A DNA stretch of 38,600 nucleotides from a virus, in the IMG/VR virus record IMGVR_UViG_3300009702_000050, positions 1 to 38,600 of that record. One strand, 5' to 3'. The translations under genes and the position numbers were made by a program. The first letter of the stretch is position 1. Each line of letters begins with the position of its first letter. The notes under the pieces were generated by a model. It searched no databases. It saw nothing but the letters and a program-made list of their open reading frames with translations, and was not told where the DNA came from. Below are positions 15,605 to 23,255 of this stretch, one piece after another.

Positions 15605-17235
15605 AAATCCTTTCGTCCAGCATATTTAATTTCACCGGCAAATTGATTTTGAAATATTCTTAGTCTTTCTTCTAAATGTTTTTCCATATATTTTGTTCTT
15701 TCAAATTGAAAATCATATACATAACTTTTATCTTTTCCTTCATGAAGTCTGACGCATCTTCCAATAGCTTGAACAATTTCAACTTCAGACTTTCCACCGG
15801 TTGCAAGTATTAAATGCTGAGTCGAATGAACATCAACACCTTCACCTATAACCTTAGTTCCGATTAAAATACGAATATCCTTATCATTGAACTTTTGTAT
15901 AGCATAATCTATATCATTACTTTTGTCATCTCCAGAAATATAAGTATTTGAAATCTTTAATTTATTTAAGAATTTATGTATCAATTTTCCAGAACCTTCT
16001 TTCTGTTTTGTAAGTATAAGAATCTGTTGATTTTCAGGAATATTACGAACAATTTCAGCAATTTCTTTCAAGATTTTTTCTGATCCACAATAATTGTTTT
16101 TGTATTCTTGTTGATAATTTCCAGATTTCTTTCCTTTTAATTGATGAATAATAAATTCTACTTTTGTTATATATCCGTCTTCAATTGCTTTACTTGAAGG
16201 ATAATAATAAAGAACATGACTTAAAAATCCATGCATATTCATGGTTTTAGAATCATTACGAAGAAATGTTCCAGTAAAACCATAGCGATAATAAACATGA
16301 TCTATTTCAGACATTAAATCTTGATATGTCTTAGAACCTGAATGATGAATTTCATCAATCATTACCATATCTATATTCTGTGTTAATTTTTTGACTATAT
16401 TATTTTTTTGTAAAGACGCTAATGATTGAATTGTAATTAATCTAATAGGAGCCAATTTTATGCCTTTTTTAATTTTTTCAGAACTCAATTTTTGAACTTT
16501 TGTTTTTCCAAATAATTTACTAAATACATTATAAGTTTGATTTAAAAGTGCTTTAGAAGGCAATACAATCATCACATTTACTCTTTTATCAAAAACAATA
16601 TTTGCCATAATTAAGGTTTTACCTGATCCAACACAAGATTCGAATACGCCTCTTTCATGTTCTTTTGCTAATTTTCGCATATCTTCTTGATAATAACGTG
16701 GCATAAAAGGCTCAGATTTCCATTTAAAACGCACTTTTTGCTCAGGGATAGCCCGTAAGTCATCCACCTCGACTTTAAGCTCTTTAAAGCCATTTTTAAG
16801 CGTTTCTATGACATTGTAGAATAGACCTGTGGGAAAATATCCATCTTCATCCAATAAACAAACATTTTCAGCATCTTTAGCTTTATTTAATTTAATTTTC
16901 AAATGCTGATAATATTCATTTAAATTCATATGAAGCTGATTACAACGTTTAATAATCCAATTTGGAACAGTATTATTTTTCTTACAATAAGCGACATATT
17001 TCAATGTTTTGAGAATTAATTTCTTTTCAAATTCAGCTTCTTTATTGTGATAAGAAAGATTTTTAACTATTTCATCTAAAATATCATTAGAAAATCCAAG
17101 AAGTTGAATAAAAGAATTTCTTATAATAAATTTAGGTTTACCTGAATAATTAATTGTTTTTCTTCTCTTTTTTGAAGATTTTTTAATTTCATTTTGTCTA
17201 ACAATCTTCTTTAATGCTGATGGAATTTTACTCAT
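15601..17235 (-). CDS. UvsW-like superfamily II helicase
   Basis: A 544-residue DNA helicase. The start at 17235 (MSKIPSALKK) has AAGGAA eight bases upstream; the frame extends further but without a better site. An N-terminal ~165-residue domain precedes the core. Core motifs: Q-like/Ia region RYYQEDM, Walker A GSGKT (203-207), Walker B DEIH (294-297), motif III GFTGTF, motif V GTKVIGEGVD and motif VI QAIGRCVR. T4 UvsW, the closest functional model, unwinds R-loops and branched intermediates and shifts replication from origin- to recombination-dependent mode, which suits a phage with RecA- and SbcCD-like genes. UvsW is inferred from layout; other SF2 repair helicases are possible. Confidence 0.85.
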   Translation of the reverse strand: MSKIPSALKKIVRQNEIKKSSKKRRKTINYSGKPKFIIRNSFIQLLGFSNDILDEIVKNLSYHNKEAEFEKKLILKTLKYVAYCKKNNTVPNWIIKRCNQLHMNLNEYYQHLKIKLNKAKDAENVCLLDEDGYFPTGLFYNVIETLKNGFKELKVEVDDLRAIPEQKVRFKWKSEPFMPRYYQEDMRKLAKEHERGVFESCVGSGKTLIMANIVFDKRVNVMIVLPSKALLNQTYNVFSKLFGKTKVQKLSSEKIKKGIKLAPIRLITIQSLASLQKNNIVKKLTQNIDMVMIDEIHHSGSKTYQDLMSEIDHVYYRYGFTGTFLRNDSKTMNMHGFLSHVLYYYPSSKAIEDGYITKVEFIIHQLKGKKSGNYQQEYKNNYCGSEKILKEIAEIVRNIPENQQILILTKQKEGSGKLIHKFLNKLKISNTYISGDDKSNDIDYAIQKFNDKDIRILIGTKVIGEGVDVHSTQHLILATGGKSEVEIVQAIGRCVRLHEGKDKSYVYDFQFERTKYMEKHLEERLRIFQNQFAGEIKYAGRKDL

Positions 17236-17422
17236 TTTTATATTCCTTATAAACATTAATAAAGTAATAAATTCCATAACTTATAGTTATAAGTTGGAAT
17301 CCTAATGAAACTATAAATGAAATAAATGAAACATTATGGGTTCTAATATAATCAAAAAATGTAGTTAAAACAAAGCTACTTGCAATAAAAAAAAAGAATA
17401 TAATTATTAATAATAATTTCAT
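17228..17422 (-). CDS. Small two-helix membrane protein
   Basis: A 64-residue protein of two hydrophobic helices, LLLIIIFFFFIASSFVLTTFF (residues ~3-23, a very hydrophobic run) and FISFIVSLGFQLITISYGIYY (~32-53), with a charged tail YKEYKNE. Its stop overlaps the helicase start and its own ATG overlaps the stop of the upstream small gene, so all three are coupled. Function unknown. Confidence 0.55.
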   Translation of the reverse strand: MKLLLIIIFFFFIASSFVLTTFFDYIRTHNVSFISFIVSLGFQLITISYGIYYFINVYKEYKNE

Positions 17423-17577
17423 CGTTTCTTTCTTGGTTTAGGTTTCATTCTCTCTCGAACAAATTCATCAGTAATTTTAACTTTTTTAATTTCTCCACCT
17501 TTTTTTAAAAATTTATTTAAAGCTTTCTTAAAATGTTTTTTGTAGTCTTCTGTTGCTTTTGAATTAAATAAAATCAT
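17419..17577 (-). CDS. Small basic protein, first gene of minus operon (52 aa)
   Basis: A 52-residue Lys/Arg-rich protein (MILFNSKATEDYKKHFKKALNKF... ending RKKR) that begins the minus-strand operon. AAGGA lies close to the ATG (three to four bases), and the stop overlaps the next ATG. A promoter lies just upstream. The charge suggests nucleic acid binding, but no fold is recognisable. Confidence 0.55.
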   Translation of the reverse strand: MILFNSKATEDYKKHFKKALNKFLKKGGEIKKVKITDEFVRERMKPKPRKKR

Positions 17578-17591
17578 ATTTCCTTAATTAA

Positions 17592-17620
17592 AGAATCTCA
17601 TATATATGAAATAAAGTCAA
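17592..17620 (-). promoter_or_regulatory. Promoter of the minus-strand operon
   Basis: Minus-strand -35 TTGACT (17620-17615), a 17-base spacer and an extended -10, TGA-GATTCT (17597-17592). The -10 hexamer matches only half the consensus, but the -35 equals that of the divergent promoter at 18007. Transcription would start a few bases before the first gene. Confidence 0.5.
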
Positions 17621-17639
17621 AATATTATATTTATAATGC

Positions 17640-18000
17640 TTTAGACCATAAGAAGCCTTCTTTCTACGGGATATCATTATTATAATAATGTCTTCAGAAA
17701 GAAATTAATTAATCTATAACTCTCTTAAATCACATTATATGAATGCAGCGGGATAAACTACCAACACATTTAAGTGTATCCACGTCCAGAAAGAGAACTG
17801 ACCGAACAGAACTAGTTAGACCTTAATCGTCCTATCACTTTCTGTGATTTAATTTTATTATATATGTGAAGCATATACTCACTGATCTTACTCGGCTTCA
17901 AGTCAGTTCTACGAAGATCAATCTTTCTATACTTATCTACTATCCTGGTTCTTTATCTGAGAGGAAACCTGACATTTGGATTACTAAAACCTCTCTGTAA
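17640..18000. ncRNA. Candidate structured RNA in divergent gap
   Basis: About 360 bases with no plausible gene, more GC-rich than the flanking AT-rich DNA, and full of perfect inverted repeats. The stems are TTCTTTCT 17658-17665 / AGAAAGAA 17696-17703 around the palindrome CATTATTATAATAATG 17675-17690; TTAAATCACA 17725-17734 / TGTGATTTAA 17843-17852 enclosing ACAC/GTGT (17764, 17774) and AGAAAG 17788 / CTTTCT 17838; TATATG 17861 / CATATA 17872; TGATCTT 17883 / AAGATCA 17914; GAGAGG 17959 / CCTCTC 17990. The strand cannot be fixed. It does not fold as a tRNA (no usable T-arm). A phage non-coding RNA, a long leader or an origin are all possible. Confidence 0.4.
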
Positions 18001-18006
18001 TATTAT

Positions 18007-18035
18007 TTGACTATTTCATGAATTGTTTGTATAGT
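18007..18035 (+). promoter_or_regulatory. Strong promoter, palindromic, rightward
   Basis: TTGACT (18007-18012), a 17-base spacer, TATAGT (18030-18035). The boxes are part of an exact inverted repeat TTGACTAT (18007-18014) / ATAGTCAA (18031-18038), so the minus strand also reads TTGACT-17-AATAGT. It should drive the 18087-20885 gene group and could fire leftward into the structured region. Confidence 0.75.
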
Positions 18036-18086
18036 CAAGTAAAGAATGAAAAATAATTAGAAATTGATTGAAATAAGGAGATGATT

Positions 18087-18371
18087 ATGGCACGACCGAA
18101 ACAATCTTTGTTAGATAAAGCATGTAAACAATTCGGTAAAGAATATATTAGTGAGATTCAATCAATGGATTCTCATGAACTTGAACAATTAATTACTAAA
18201 GCAAGTCGAGAAACACTTGAAACTAAATCCGAACTACTTTCAAATGAAAATTATGTAAAAGTAGTTCAAGATAAGACATATTTTGAAAGTGGATTTAAAG
18301 AAATTAAAAAATTAAATAATTTGAAAATTAAATTAGCTCATTCTATTTTAAATGATCGAGGAGTAGCATGA
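18087..18371 (+). CDS. Small protein of unknown function (94 aa)
   Basis: First gene of the chaperonin operon. AAGGAG is directly against an upstream ATG (18081) but six bases from the ATG at 18087, so the latter is the start (MARPKQSLLDKACKQFG). The protein is mostly helical and charged, with a basic, lysine-rich C-terminal half (YFESGFKEIKKLNNLKIK). No known motif; a small DNA-binding or scaffold protein is possible. The stop overlaps the next ATG (ATGA). Confidence 0.65.
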   Translation: MARPKQSLLDKACKQFGKEYISEIQSMDSHELEQLITKASRETLETKSELLSNENYVKVVQDKTYFESGFKEIKKLNNLKIKLAHSILNDRGVA

Positions 18372-18655
18372 CACCAGAACAATATGTTATACGTTGTGAT
18401 AATTTAGGCATTGTGCGGATGGTTGCTGAAAAAATGGTTAAACAATTGGAAAAACGCAGAATAAGTAAAACTAAAATGGATTTTGTCACAGACGATCTTC
18501 CCAATATAAGTAAAATTATGAATGATAGTCATTGCCGTCCAATGCATCAAAAAGCTTTTGAATTAAATATGGAGTTCATGCAAAAAATCAAAATAAAGTT
18601 AGTAATACTTTACAAAGACAACTATATTCTTTTTGGACTCGTGTTCTTAAATTAA
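18368..18655 (+). CDS. Small protein, probably frameshifted near its end
   Basis: Starts in an ATGA overlap with the preceding gene. The first ~73 residues form a normal helical protein (QYVIRCDNLGIVRMVAEKM, then DDLPNISKIMNDSHCRPMH). After the six-A run at 18582-18587 the frame gives a hydrophobic low-complexity tail (LVILYKDNYILFGLVFLN), whereas the -1 frame gives a coherent helix with VSNTLQRQLYSFWTRVLK and stops at 18664-18666, one base before the groEL ATG. One extra A, or -1 slippage, would yield the longer product. Function unknown. The N-terminal part is the reliable portion. Confidence 0.55.
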   Translation: MTPEQYVIRCDNLGIVRMVAEKMVKQLEKRRISKTKMDFVTDDLPNISKIMNDSHCRPMHQKAFELNMEFMQKIKIKLVILYKDNYILFGLVFLN

Positions 18656-18667
18656 CAAAGGAATAAA

Positions 18668-20332
18668 ATGCAACTTAGACCCAAAACAATTGCTGAAAAA
18701 GATAAAATTCTAGAAAAGCTTAGTGAAGGTATTGGAATTATTGCTAGTATTGTTAAAAGAACATTAGGTCCCGGTGGATTACCTATTCTTATTGAACGAG
18801 TCGGTCAAAATCTCGAAGGTGATCCAATTGAACCTATGATTACAAAAGACGGAGTTACAGTCGCATCTGAATGCGCTCATGAGGATGAACAAATTGATAT
18901 AGCAATTCAAACTGTAAAAGCGATATGTAGAAAAACGAATCGTTTAGCTGGAGATGGAACTACAACTGCTATTGTATTAGGTGAAGCTATATTTAATACA
19001 ACATTAGATTTAGTTAAAGCAGATTCTTCTTTAAATCCACAAATAGTTAAAGAAGCTGTTGAATCTTCTGTTCAAAATGTAATTAAAGAACTTGAAGAAT
19101 TATCAATACCTATAGGAAATGATTTTGAAATAATTAAACAAGTTGCAACTATTTCAGCAAATGGAGCTAATGATATTGGAGAAGTTATTAAAGAAGCCTT
19201 TCAAGCTGTTGGTTCTGAAGGCGTTGTTACAATTGATGAAGGGTCAAGTATTGAAACAACAATTGAAATTGTTAAAGGATTTCAATTTAATAGAGGAGCT
19301 GAAGGAACTGATCGATTCTTTAATAATCAAGAAAAAACTAAATTTGATGCTGAAAATTGTTTAGTTGTAACATTCGATGGAAATATTACTCATCATGGAC
19401 AATTACTTGGTTTATTTAAACAATTTGATGAACAACATAGAAAAATTGGCAAGAAATCACTTCCTCCTATTTTGATTATTGCAAATGAATTTAGTCAAGA
19501 TACTTTGCAATTAATGTTATTAAATAAAGCAGAAGCTGGTTTGAATATTTGTCTTGTTCGTTCTCCAAATGTTACAACTGTAAGAACAGCAATACTTGAT
19601 GATTTAGCAACTGTTTTAGGATCAACTAGATTGGGAAATGGAAATCATGATTTAGAATCAGCAATATTTAAAATTCTAGACGATGGTTCTATCGAAGGTG
19701 ATGTAGGTATGGCCGATCGAGTAGTTATAGATCGTTATTCAACGACTATTTATGGCGGGTTGGCAGATGAAGAAACTATTATAGAAAGAATCGATCAATT
19801 AAAGGCATCAAGAAAACAAGCTTTTAGTGAATATGATCGTTCACAATTTAATGATCGGATTGCAAGTTTATCTCGAGGTATAGCTAAAATTGGTGTTGGC
19901 GGAAGAACTGAACTTGAAATTAAGGAAAAATATCATAGAATTGAAGATGCTTTGAATTCAGCTCGAGCTGCAATTGATGAAGGAATTATTCCTGGTGGAG
20001 GAATTACTCTTTATCGCTTGGCAGAAAAATTAAAAGATTCTGAAGATCTAGGAGATCAAATTTTATCAAAAGCTTTAAAATCTCCCTTCTTTCAAATTAT
20101 TGAAAATATTGGAGTTAAACCTAATGATGAATTGGTTGAATATTTAGTTCAATTAAAAAATCATGAAATGACATATGATGCAAGAAATAAAAAAGTTGTA
20201 GAAGCATTAGAAGCCGGCATTGTAGACCCTGTAAAAGTTACTAGAACAGCATTAGAAAATGCAACATCTATTTCTGCATTATTATCCACTTGTGGTGGTG
20301 CAATAACTTATTTAAGGAAAAGTCATGAGTAG
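18668..20332 (+). CDS. groEL: Phage-encoded GroEL-type chaperonin (Cpn60)
   Basis: A 554-residue ATP-driven folding machine. ATPase residues are intact: KDGVTVA (Asp61), AGDGTTTA (Asp106), and the late RIEDALNSARAA with catalytic Asp427, followed by IIPGGG. GVGGRTE is conserved. The apical substrate-binding helices are recognisable at about 282-330. The segment equal to E. coli GYLSPYF reads GAEGTDRFF (about 210-218), so residues that contact GroES and substrate are altered. The C-terminus lacks Gly-Gly-Met repeats. AAAGGA lies before the ATG. No GroES gene is in the window; the phage must use the host's, encode one elsewhere, or work without it. Phage chaperonins are known in some large phages. 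Confidence 0.93.
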   Translation: MQLRPKTIAEKDKILEKLSEGIGIIASIVKRTLGPGGLPILIERVGQNLEGDPIEPMITKDGVTVASECAHEDEQIDIAIQTVKAICRKTNRLAGDGTTTAIVLGEAIFNTTLDLVKADSSLNPQIVKEAVESSVQNVIKELEELSIPIGNDFEIIKQVATISANGANDIGEVIKEAFQAVGSEGVVTIDEGSSIETTIEIVKGFQFNRGAEGTDRFFNNQEKTKFDAENCLVVTFDGNITHHGQLLGLFKQFDEQHRKIGKKSLPPILIIANEFSQDTLQLMLLNKAEAGLNICLVRSPNVTTVRTAILDDLATVLGSTRLGNGNHDLESAIFKILDDGSIEGDVGMADRVVIDRYSTTIYGGLADEETIIERIDQLKASRKQAFSEYDRSQFNDRIASLSRGIAKIGVGGRTELEIKEKYHRIEDALNSARAAIDEGIIPGGGITLYRLAEKLKDSEDLGDQILSKALKSPFFQIIENIGVKPNDELVEYLVQLKNHEMTYDARNKKVVEALEAGIVDPVKVTRTALENATSISALLSTCGGAITYLRKSHE

Positions 20333-20885
20333 TAAATTTTTTACATATCCATTAATAAACATAAATGGAACTATTACTTATTTAATTGATTTTGAATTTC
20401 AAGCTCCAGATGGAAGTAGAGTCATTTTTTTAAATCATCCATTGGCTTCTAAAGTATTTTTAAAAGTTGAAGCTAAAAATTTCGATGAACTTCAAAGTAT
20501 TCAAATCCAAACTCAAGGAAAAAGTGATACTCAAAAACAATTGGAATTTTGTAAAAAATATGAGAAATATCTTGGATATGAAGAAAATTTAAAACTTCTT
20601 TTATTATGTGAATCATTTGTGATAAATCGAAGTCTTGGAAATGAACAAAAAAAGAATATATCTGATTTATGTGGAACAATAGCCAAAATTCATTTGAATA
20701 ATGATATTAAATTAGCTGTTAAAATTGTTAATGATAATTCTCCATTATTGGATGATTTTAATCGAAATTGGTATAACAATTTGAAATTATATTTTTCTTT
20801 TTCTAAAGAAATAGATAGTAGAGGAAAAAGGTCAACAATATTTAATATGTCTGGTTTTGTTTTAGCACAACTTTATAACGTATAA
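20325..20885 (+). CDS. Unknown protein coupled to GroEL
   Basis: A 186-residue protein whose ATG lies inside the last codons of groEL (8-base overlap), with AAGGA seven bases upstream. The N-terminal ~55 residues look beta-stranded (FFTYPLININGTITYLIDFEF), and the rest is helical, with KKYEKYLGYEENLKLLLL and a Lys/Asn-rich middle. It is too long for, and does not resemble, GroES or T4 gp31. Tight coupling suggests a partner, substrate or regulator of the chaperonin. No motif supports a specific function. Confidence 0.65.
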   Translation: MSSKFFTYPLININGTITYLIDFEFQAPDGSRVIFLNHPLASKVFLKVEAKNFDELQSIQIQTQGKSDTQKQLEFCKKYEKYLGYEENLKLLLLCESFVINRSLGNEQKKNISDLCGTIAKIHLNNDIKLAVKIVNDNSPLLDDFNRNWYNNLKLYFSFSKEIDSRGKRSTIFNMSGFVLAQLYNV

Positions 20886-20916
20886 TTGGACTTTTAAGCT
20901 TTTTTTCCTGTATAAT
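20886..20916 (+). promoter_or_regulatory. Candidate promoter of the replication block
   Basis: A perfect -10 TATAAT (20911-20916) with a poor -35 (TTGGAC, 20886-20891, 19-base spacer). It lies in the gap before the metallophosphoesterase gene, which has a good AAGGTGAG ribosome site. The strong -10 is the main support. Confidence 0.55.
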
Positions 20917-20941
20917 ATAGGAAGATGCTGAAAGGTGAGAA

Positions 20942-22585
20942 ATGACTAAGAAGAATTCTTCAAAAAAATTCATAATAGACATATATTTAAAGTTTGTTAA
21001 AAAGAATGGTAGACATCCATCAACTTCTGAAATGTTGAAAATGGGAGTATCTAGAGACAAAATTCGCCATCATTATGGTTCAATTTCGGAACTTAAAGAA
21101 CAAGCTAGAAATAATTATCCAAAAATATTTAATAAAATTATTGATGAAACTTTATTTGAACCACAAAAATTTACAAAAATTGAGAAAGATATAGATAATT
21201 ATGATAGATTTGTTATTACAACAGCAGTAACGGGTTGTGAATTACATGAAAATTTTTATAAAGCTCTTAAAAATTATTGTAAGAGAAATAAAGCTCTTCT
21301 TCTTATTCTTCCTTGTTCTGATCCAGCGGCCAACGTTTCTTGGAATTTTGATACTCGTCTTAGTAATGAATATTTTGTTGGACATGATCTTACATTAAGT
21401 AAAAATATTCATATCAGAATGATTCAATTAAGTGCAAAACAAATTAAACCAACGACTGGGCTTCAAAGATTAAGTCAAAAAGATGGAGCATTTATTTATG
21501 CTTCACCAAAACAATTTCTTGAATATGTACCTATTTCAGGTGAAAAATTACCACATTCCATTATGACACCTGGAGCTATAACAAAATCAAATTATGATAC
21601 AGATAAATATATGAGCAAAAGAACAGCTTATTTAGCAAATTTCGATCATATAGTAGGCGCAGTTGTTGTAGAAATTGATAAAGATGAAAGATATTATTTT
21701 CGACAAGTTCAAGCCGAGCCTAAGTCTGGGGCTTTTATTGATTTAGGAATTCGATATACTTCAAATGGAAAAATTCAAAAAGTACCTGCTGAAGCATTTA
21801 TTCTTGGAGATTATCATTCCGGTGAACATGATGAAACGGCAAAAGCTACATGGAAAGAAGTAATTGATTATGTCGGCGTTAAGAATATCATTGGCCATGA
21901 TGTTTATAATGGTCGTTCGGTTAATCATCATGATAAAGATAAGCGAATTACTAGAGCTAAAAAAGCTTTATCTGAACAAATTTCTTTAGAAAAAGAATTT
22001 GAATTAACTTGTAAAGAAGTTAATGAAATATGTTCTTGGATTCCTGGAAAATTTATTTGGGTCAAATCTAATCATGATGAAGTTTTAGATAGATATTTAC
22101 AAGAGGCAAGATACTTAGACGATGATATTAATCTTAGATTAGCATCTCAACTTATAAGACCAATGATTGATGGATTAGATCCATTAAAATATGCTATGGA
22201 AAATTTAACTAAACTTTGCGAAGGTCCACATTTAAAAAAAGGTTTAAAAATTGAACAAATTAAAAATCCTAAAAAGATTATTTGGTTATGTAGAGATCAT
22301 GATTATAAAATAGCAGGAGTTGAATGTGGAGCACATGGTGATAAAGGACCAAATGGAGCAGGAGCATCTATGACTGCTTTTGAAAAAGCTTATGGTTCAT
22401 GTATAATTGGTCATGCTCATACACCTGGAATTTTACGTAATGTATACCGTGTAGGTACAACTAGTAAACTTAGATTAGATTATAATATTGGCGCATCTTC
22501 TTGGCTACATACAAGCTGTTTACTATATCCAAATGGTTCAAGACAACTTATCAATTCTATACGCGGCAAATGGAGAAAAAAATAA
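20942..22585 (+). CDS. HTH-metallophosphoesterase, possible nuclease
   Basis: A 547-residue protein. Residues ~10-60 form an HTH-like unit (GRHPSTSEMLKMGVSRDKIRHHYGS), as in phage homing or DNA-targeting proteins. The calcineurin-like core is late: GDYHSG (Asp290, His292), SNHDE (Asn377, His378, Asp379), CGAHGDKG and IIGHAHTPG, the set of metal ligands for a two-metal phosphoesterase. T5 A1, a DNase that degrades host DNA, is a metallophosphoesterase of similar length; similarity of role is a guess. Placement at the head of the replication block and the DNA-binding front end favour a nuclease acting on DNA. A nucleotide phosphatase is the alternative. Confidence 0.7.
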   Translation: MTKKNSSKKFIIDIYLKFVKKNGRHPSTSEMLKMGVSRDKIRHHYGSISELKEQARNNYPKIFNKIIDETLFEPQKFTKIEKDIDNYDRFVITTAVTGCELHENFYKALKNYCKRNKALLLILPCSDPAANVSWNFDTRLSNEYFVGHDLTLSKNIHIRMIQLSAKQIKPTTGLQRLSQKDGAFIYASPKQFLEYVPISGEKLPHSIMTPGAITKSNYDTDKYMSKRTAYLANFDHIVGAVVVEIDKDERYYFRQVQAEPKSGAFIDLGIRYTSNGKIQKVPAEAFILGDYHSGEHDETAKATWKEVIDYVGVKNIIGHDVYNGRSVNHHDKDKRITRAKKALSEQISLEKEFELTCKEVNEICSWIPGKFIWVKSNHDEVLDRYLQEARYLDDDINLRLASQLIRPMIDGLDPLKYAMENLTKLCEGPHLKKGLKIEQIKNPKKIIWLCRDHDYKIAGVECGAHGDKGPNGAGASMTAFEKAYGSCIIGHAHTPGILRNVYRVGTTSKLRLDYNIGASSWLHTSCLLYPNGSRQLINSIRGKWRKK

Positions 22586-22596
22586 TTTAAAATTTA

Positions 22597-22627
22597 TTGA
22601 CATGTTTCTTATATTAAGTTAACTTAA
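22597..22627 (+). promoter_or_regulatory. Promoter with overlapping 14-bp palindrome
   Basis: A perfect -35 TTGACA (22597-22602) and, 17 bases on, a weak -10 TAACTT (22620-22625), covered by the exact palindrome TTAAGTTAACTTAA (22614-22627). The layout is that of a promoter with an operator over its -10; the regulator is unknown. AAAGGAG then precedes the next gene. Confidence 0.5.
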
Positions 22628-22643
22628 AAGAAAGGAGATACTT

Positions 22644-23246
22644 ATGACTAGAAATAAAGACGATTATGTAGGTGTTCATGAAAGAGTTGCATTGGCTCGT
22701 GCTAAATATCAAGATAAATTAACTATTCGAACTCACTATCAAGTTCTTCCAACTGTTGAAGATCAAGATGGGGATGTCCGAACTGTGATTGTTACTGCAA
22801 CAGTTAGTGTGACGAATAATGACGGCACTGTCACTACATTGGCAACAGGTACTGCAAATTGTGAAACTCTTGATGCTGGTGATAATAATCTTGAAAAGAC
22901 AGAAACAAAAGCAGTTGGTCGAGCATTAGCATTTGCCGGATTTGCCGCTGATAAAGGAATTGCTTCAGCAGAAGAAATGGAAGATGTTAAAGAAGAAACT
23001 CGATATTCTCGAAGAACTGGCACACGTCGAGGAAGACTTAATCAAAAAGTTGAAAATACCACTGAAAATACCACTGAAGATACTACAAATGATTATGATG
23101 AATCTGAAGAAGAATCAGATACTGGATCAAAAATTCTATTAAGGAATAGCAAACGTAGGGCTAGTTTACAAGATGATTCAGATGAAAATGAAGAAGAAGT
23201 ATTAGCTAATCCTCTCAGTAAATTTAAGTCATATAATAGATCTTAG
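22644..23246 (+). CDS. Putative single-strand annealing protein (ERF-like)
   Basis: A 200-residue protein. The first ~115 residues show the pattern of small recombination proteins of the ERF/annealing type: YVGVHERVALARAKY, a beta core with paired VTATV strands, and EKTETKAVGRALAFAGF-ADKGIASAEEM, where the ET-AVGRALAFAG helix is the hallmark. The C-terminal ~75 residues are disordered, with ENTTENTTEDTT and Glu/Asp-rich stretches ending basic, like the tails of ssDNA-binding proteins. Context (before primase-helicase and polymerase, with RecA- and SbcCD-like genes nearby) supports DNA annealing or ssDNA binding. It ends with TAG, and reading through would join it in frame to the next gene. 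Confidence 0.55.
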   Translation: MTRNKDDYVGVHERVALARAKYQDKLTIRTHYQVLPTVEDQDGDVRTVIVTATVSVTNNDGTVTTLATGTANCETLDAGDNNLEKTETKAVGRALAFAGFAADKGIASAEEMEDVKEETRYSRRTGTRRGRLNQKVENTTENTTEDTTNDYDESEEESDTGSKILLRNSKRRASLQDDSDENEEEVLANPLSKFKSYNRS

Positions 23247-23255
23247 GAGAATATA

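Noticed and set aside
17235-17277. Upstream start for the UvsW-like helicase (MEFITLLMF...)
   Set aside because: No ribosome site lies before it and the extra residues overlap the preceding membrane gene; the ATG at 17,235 has AAGGAA at proper spacing.
17640-18000. tRNA or suppressor tRNA in the divergent gap
   Set aside because: I looked for a T-arm and a seven-base anticodon loop on both strands; TTCAAG at 17,898 and similar spots have no matching stem. No cloverleaf could be drawn.
22763-23023. Minus-strand ORF opposite the annealing-protein gene
   Set aside because: It is antisense to a gene with a good ribosome site and promoter, and its product is low-complexity Ser/Val/Ala sequence.
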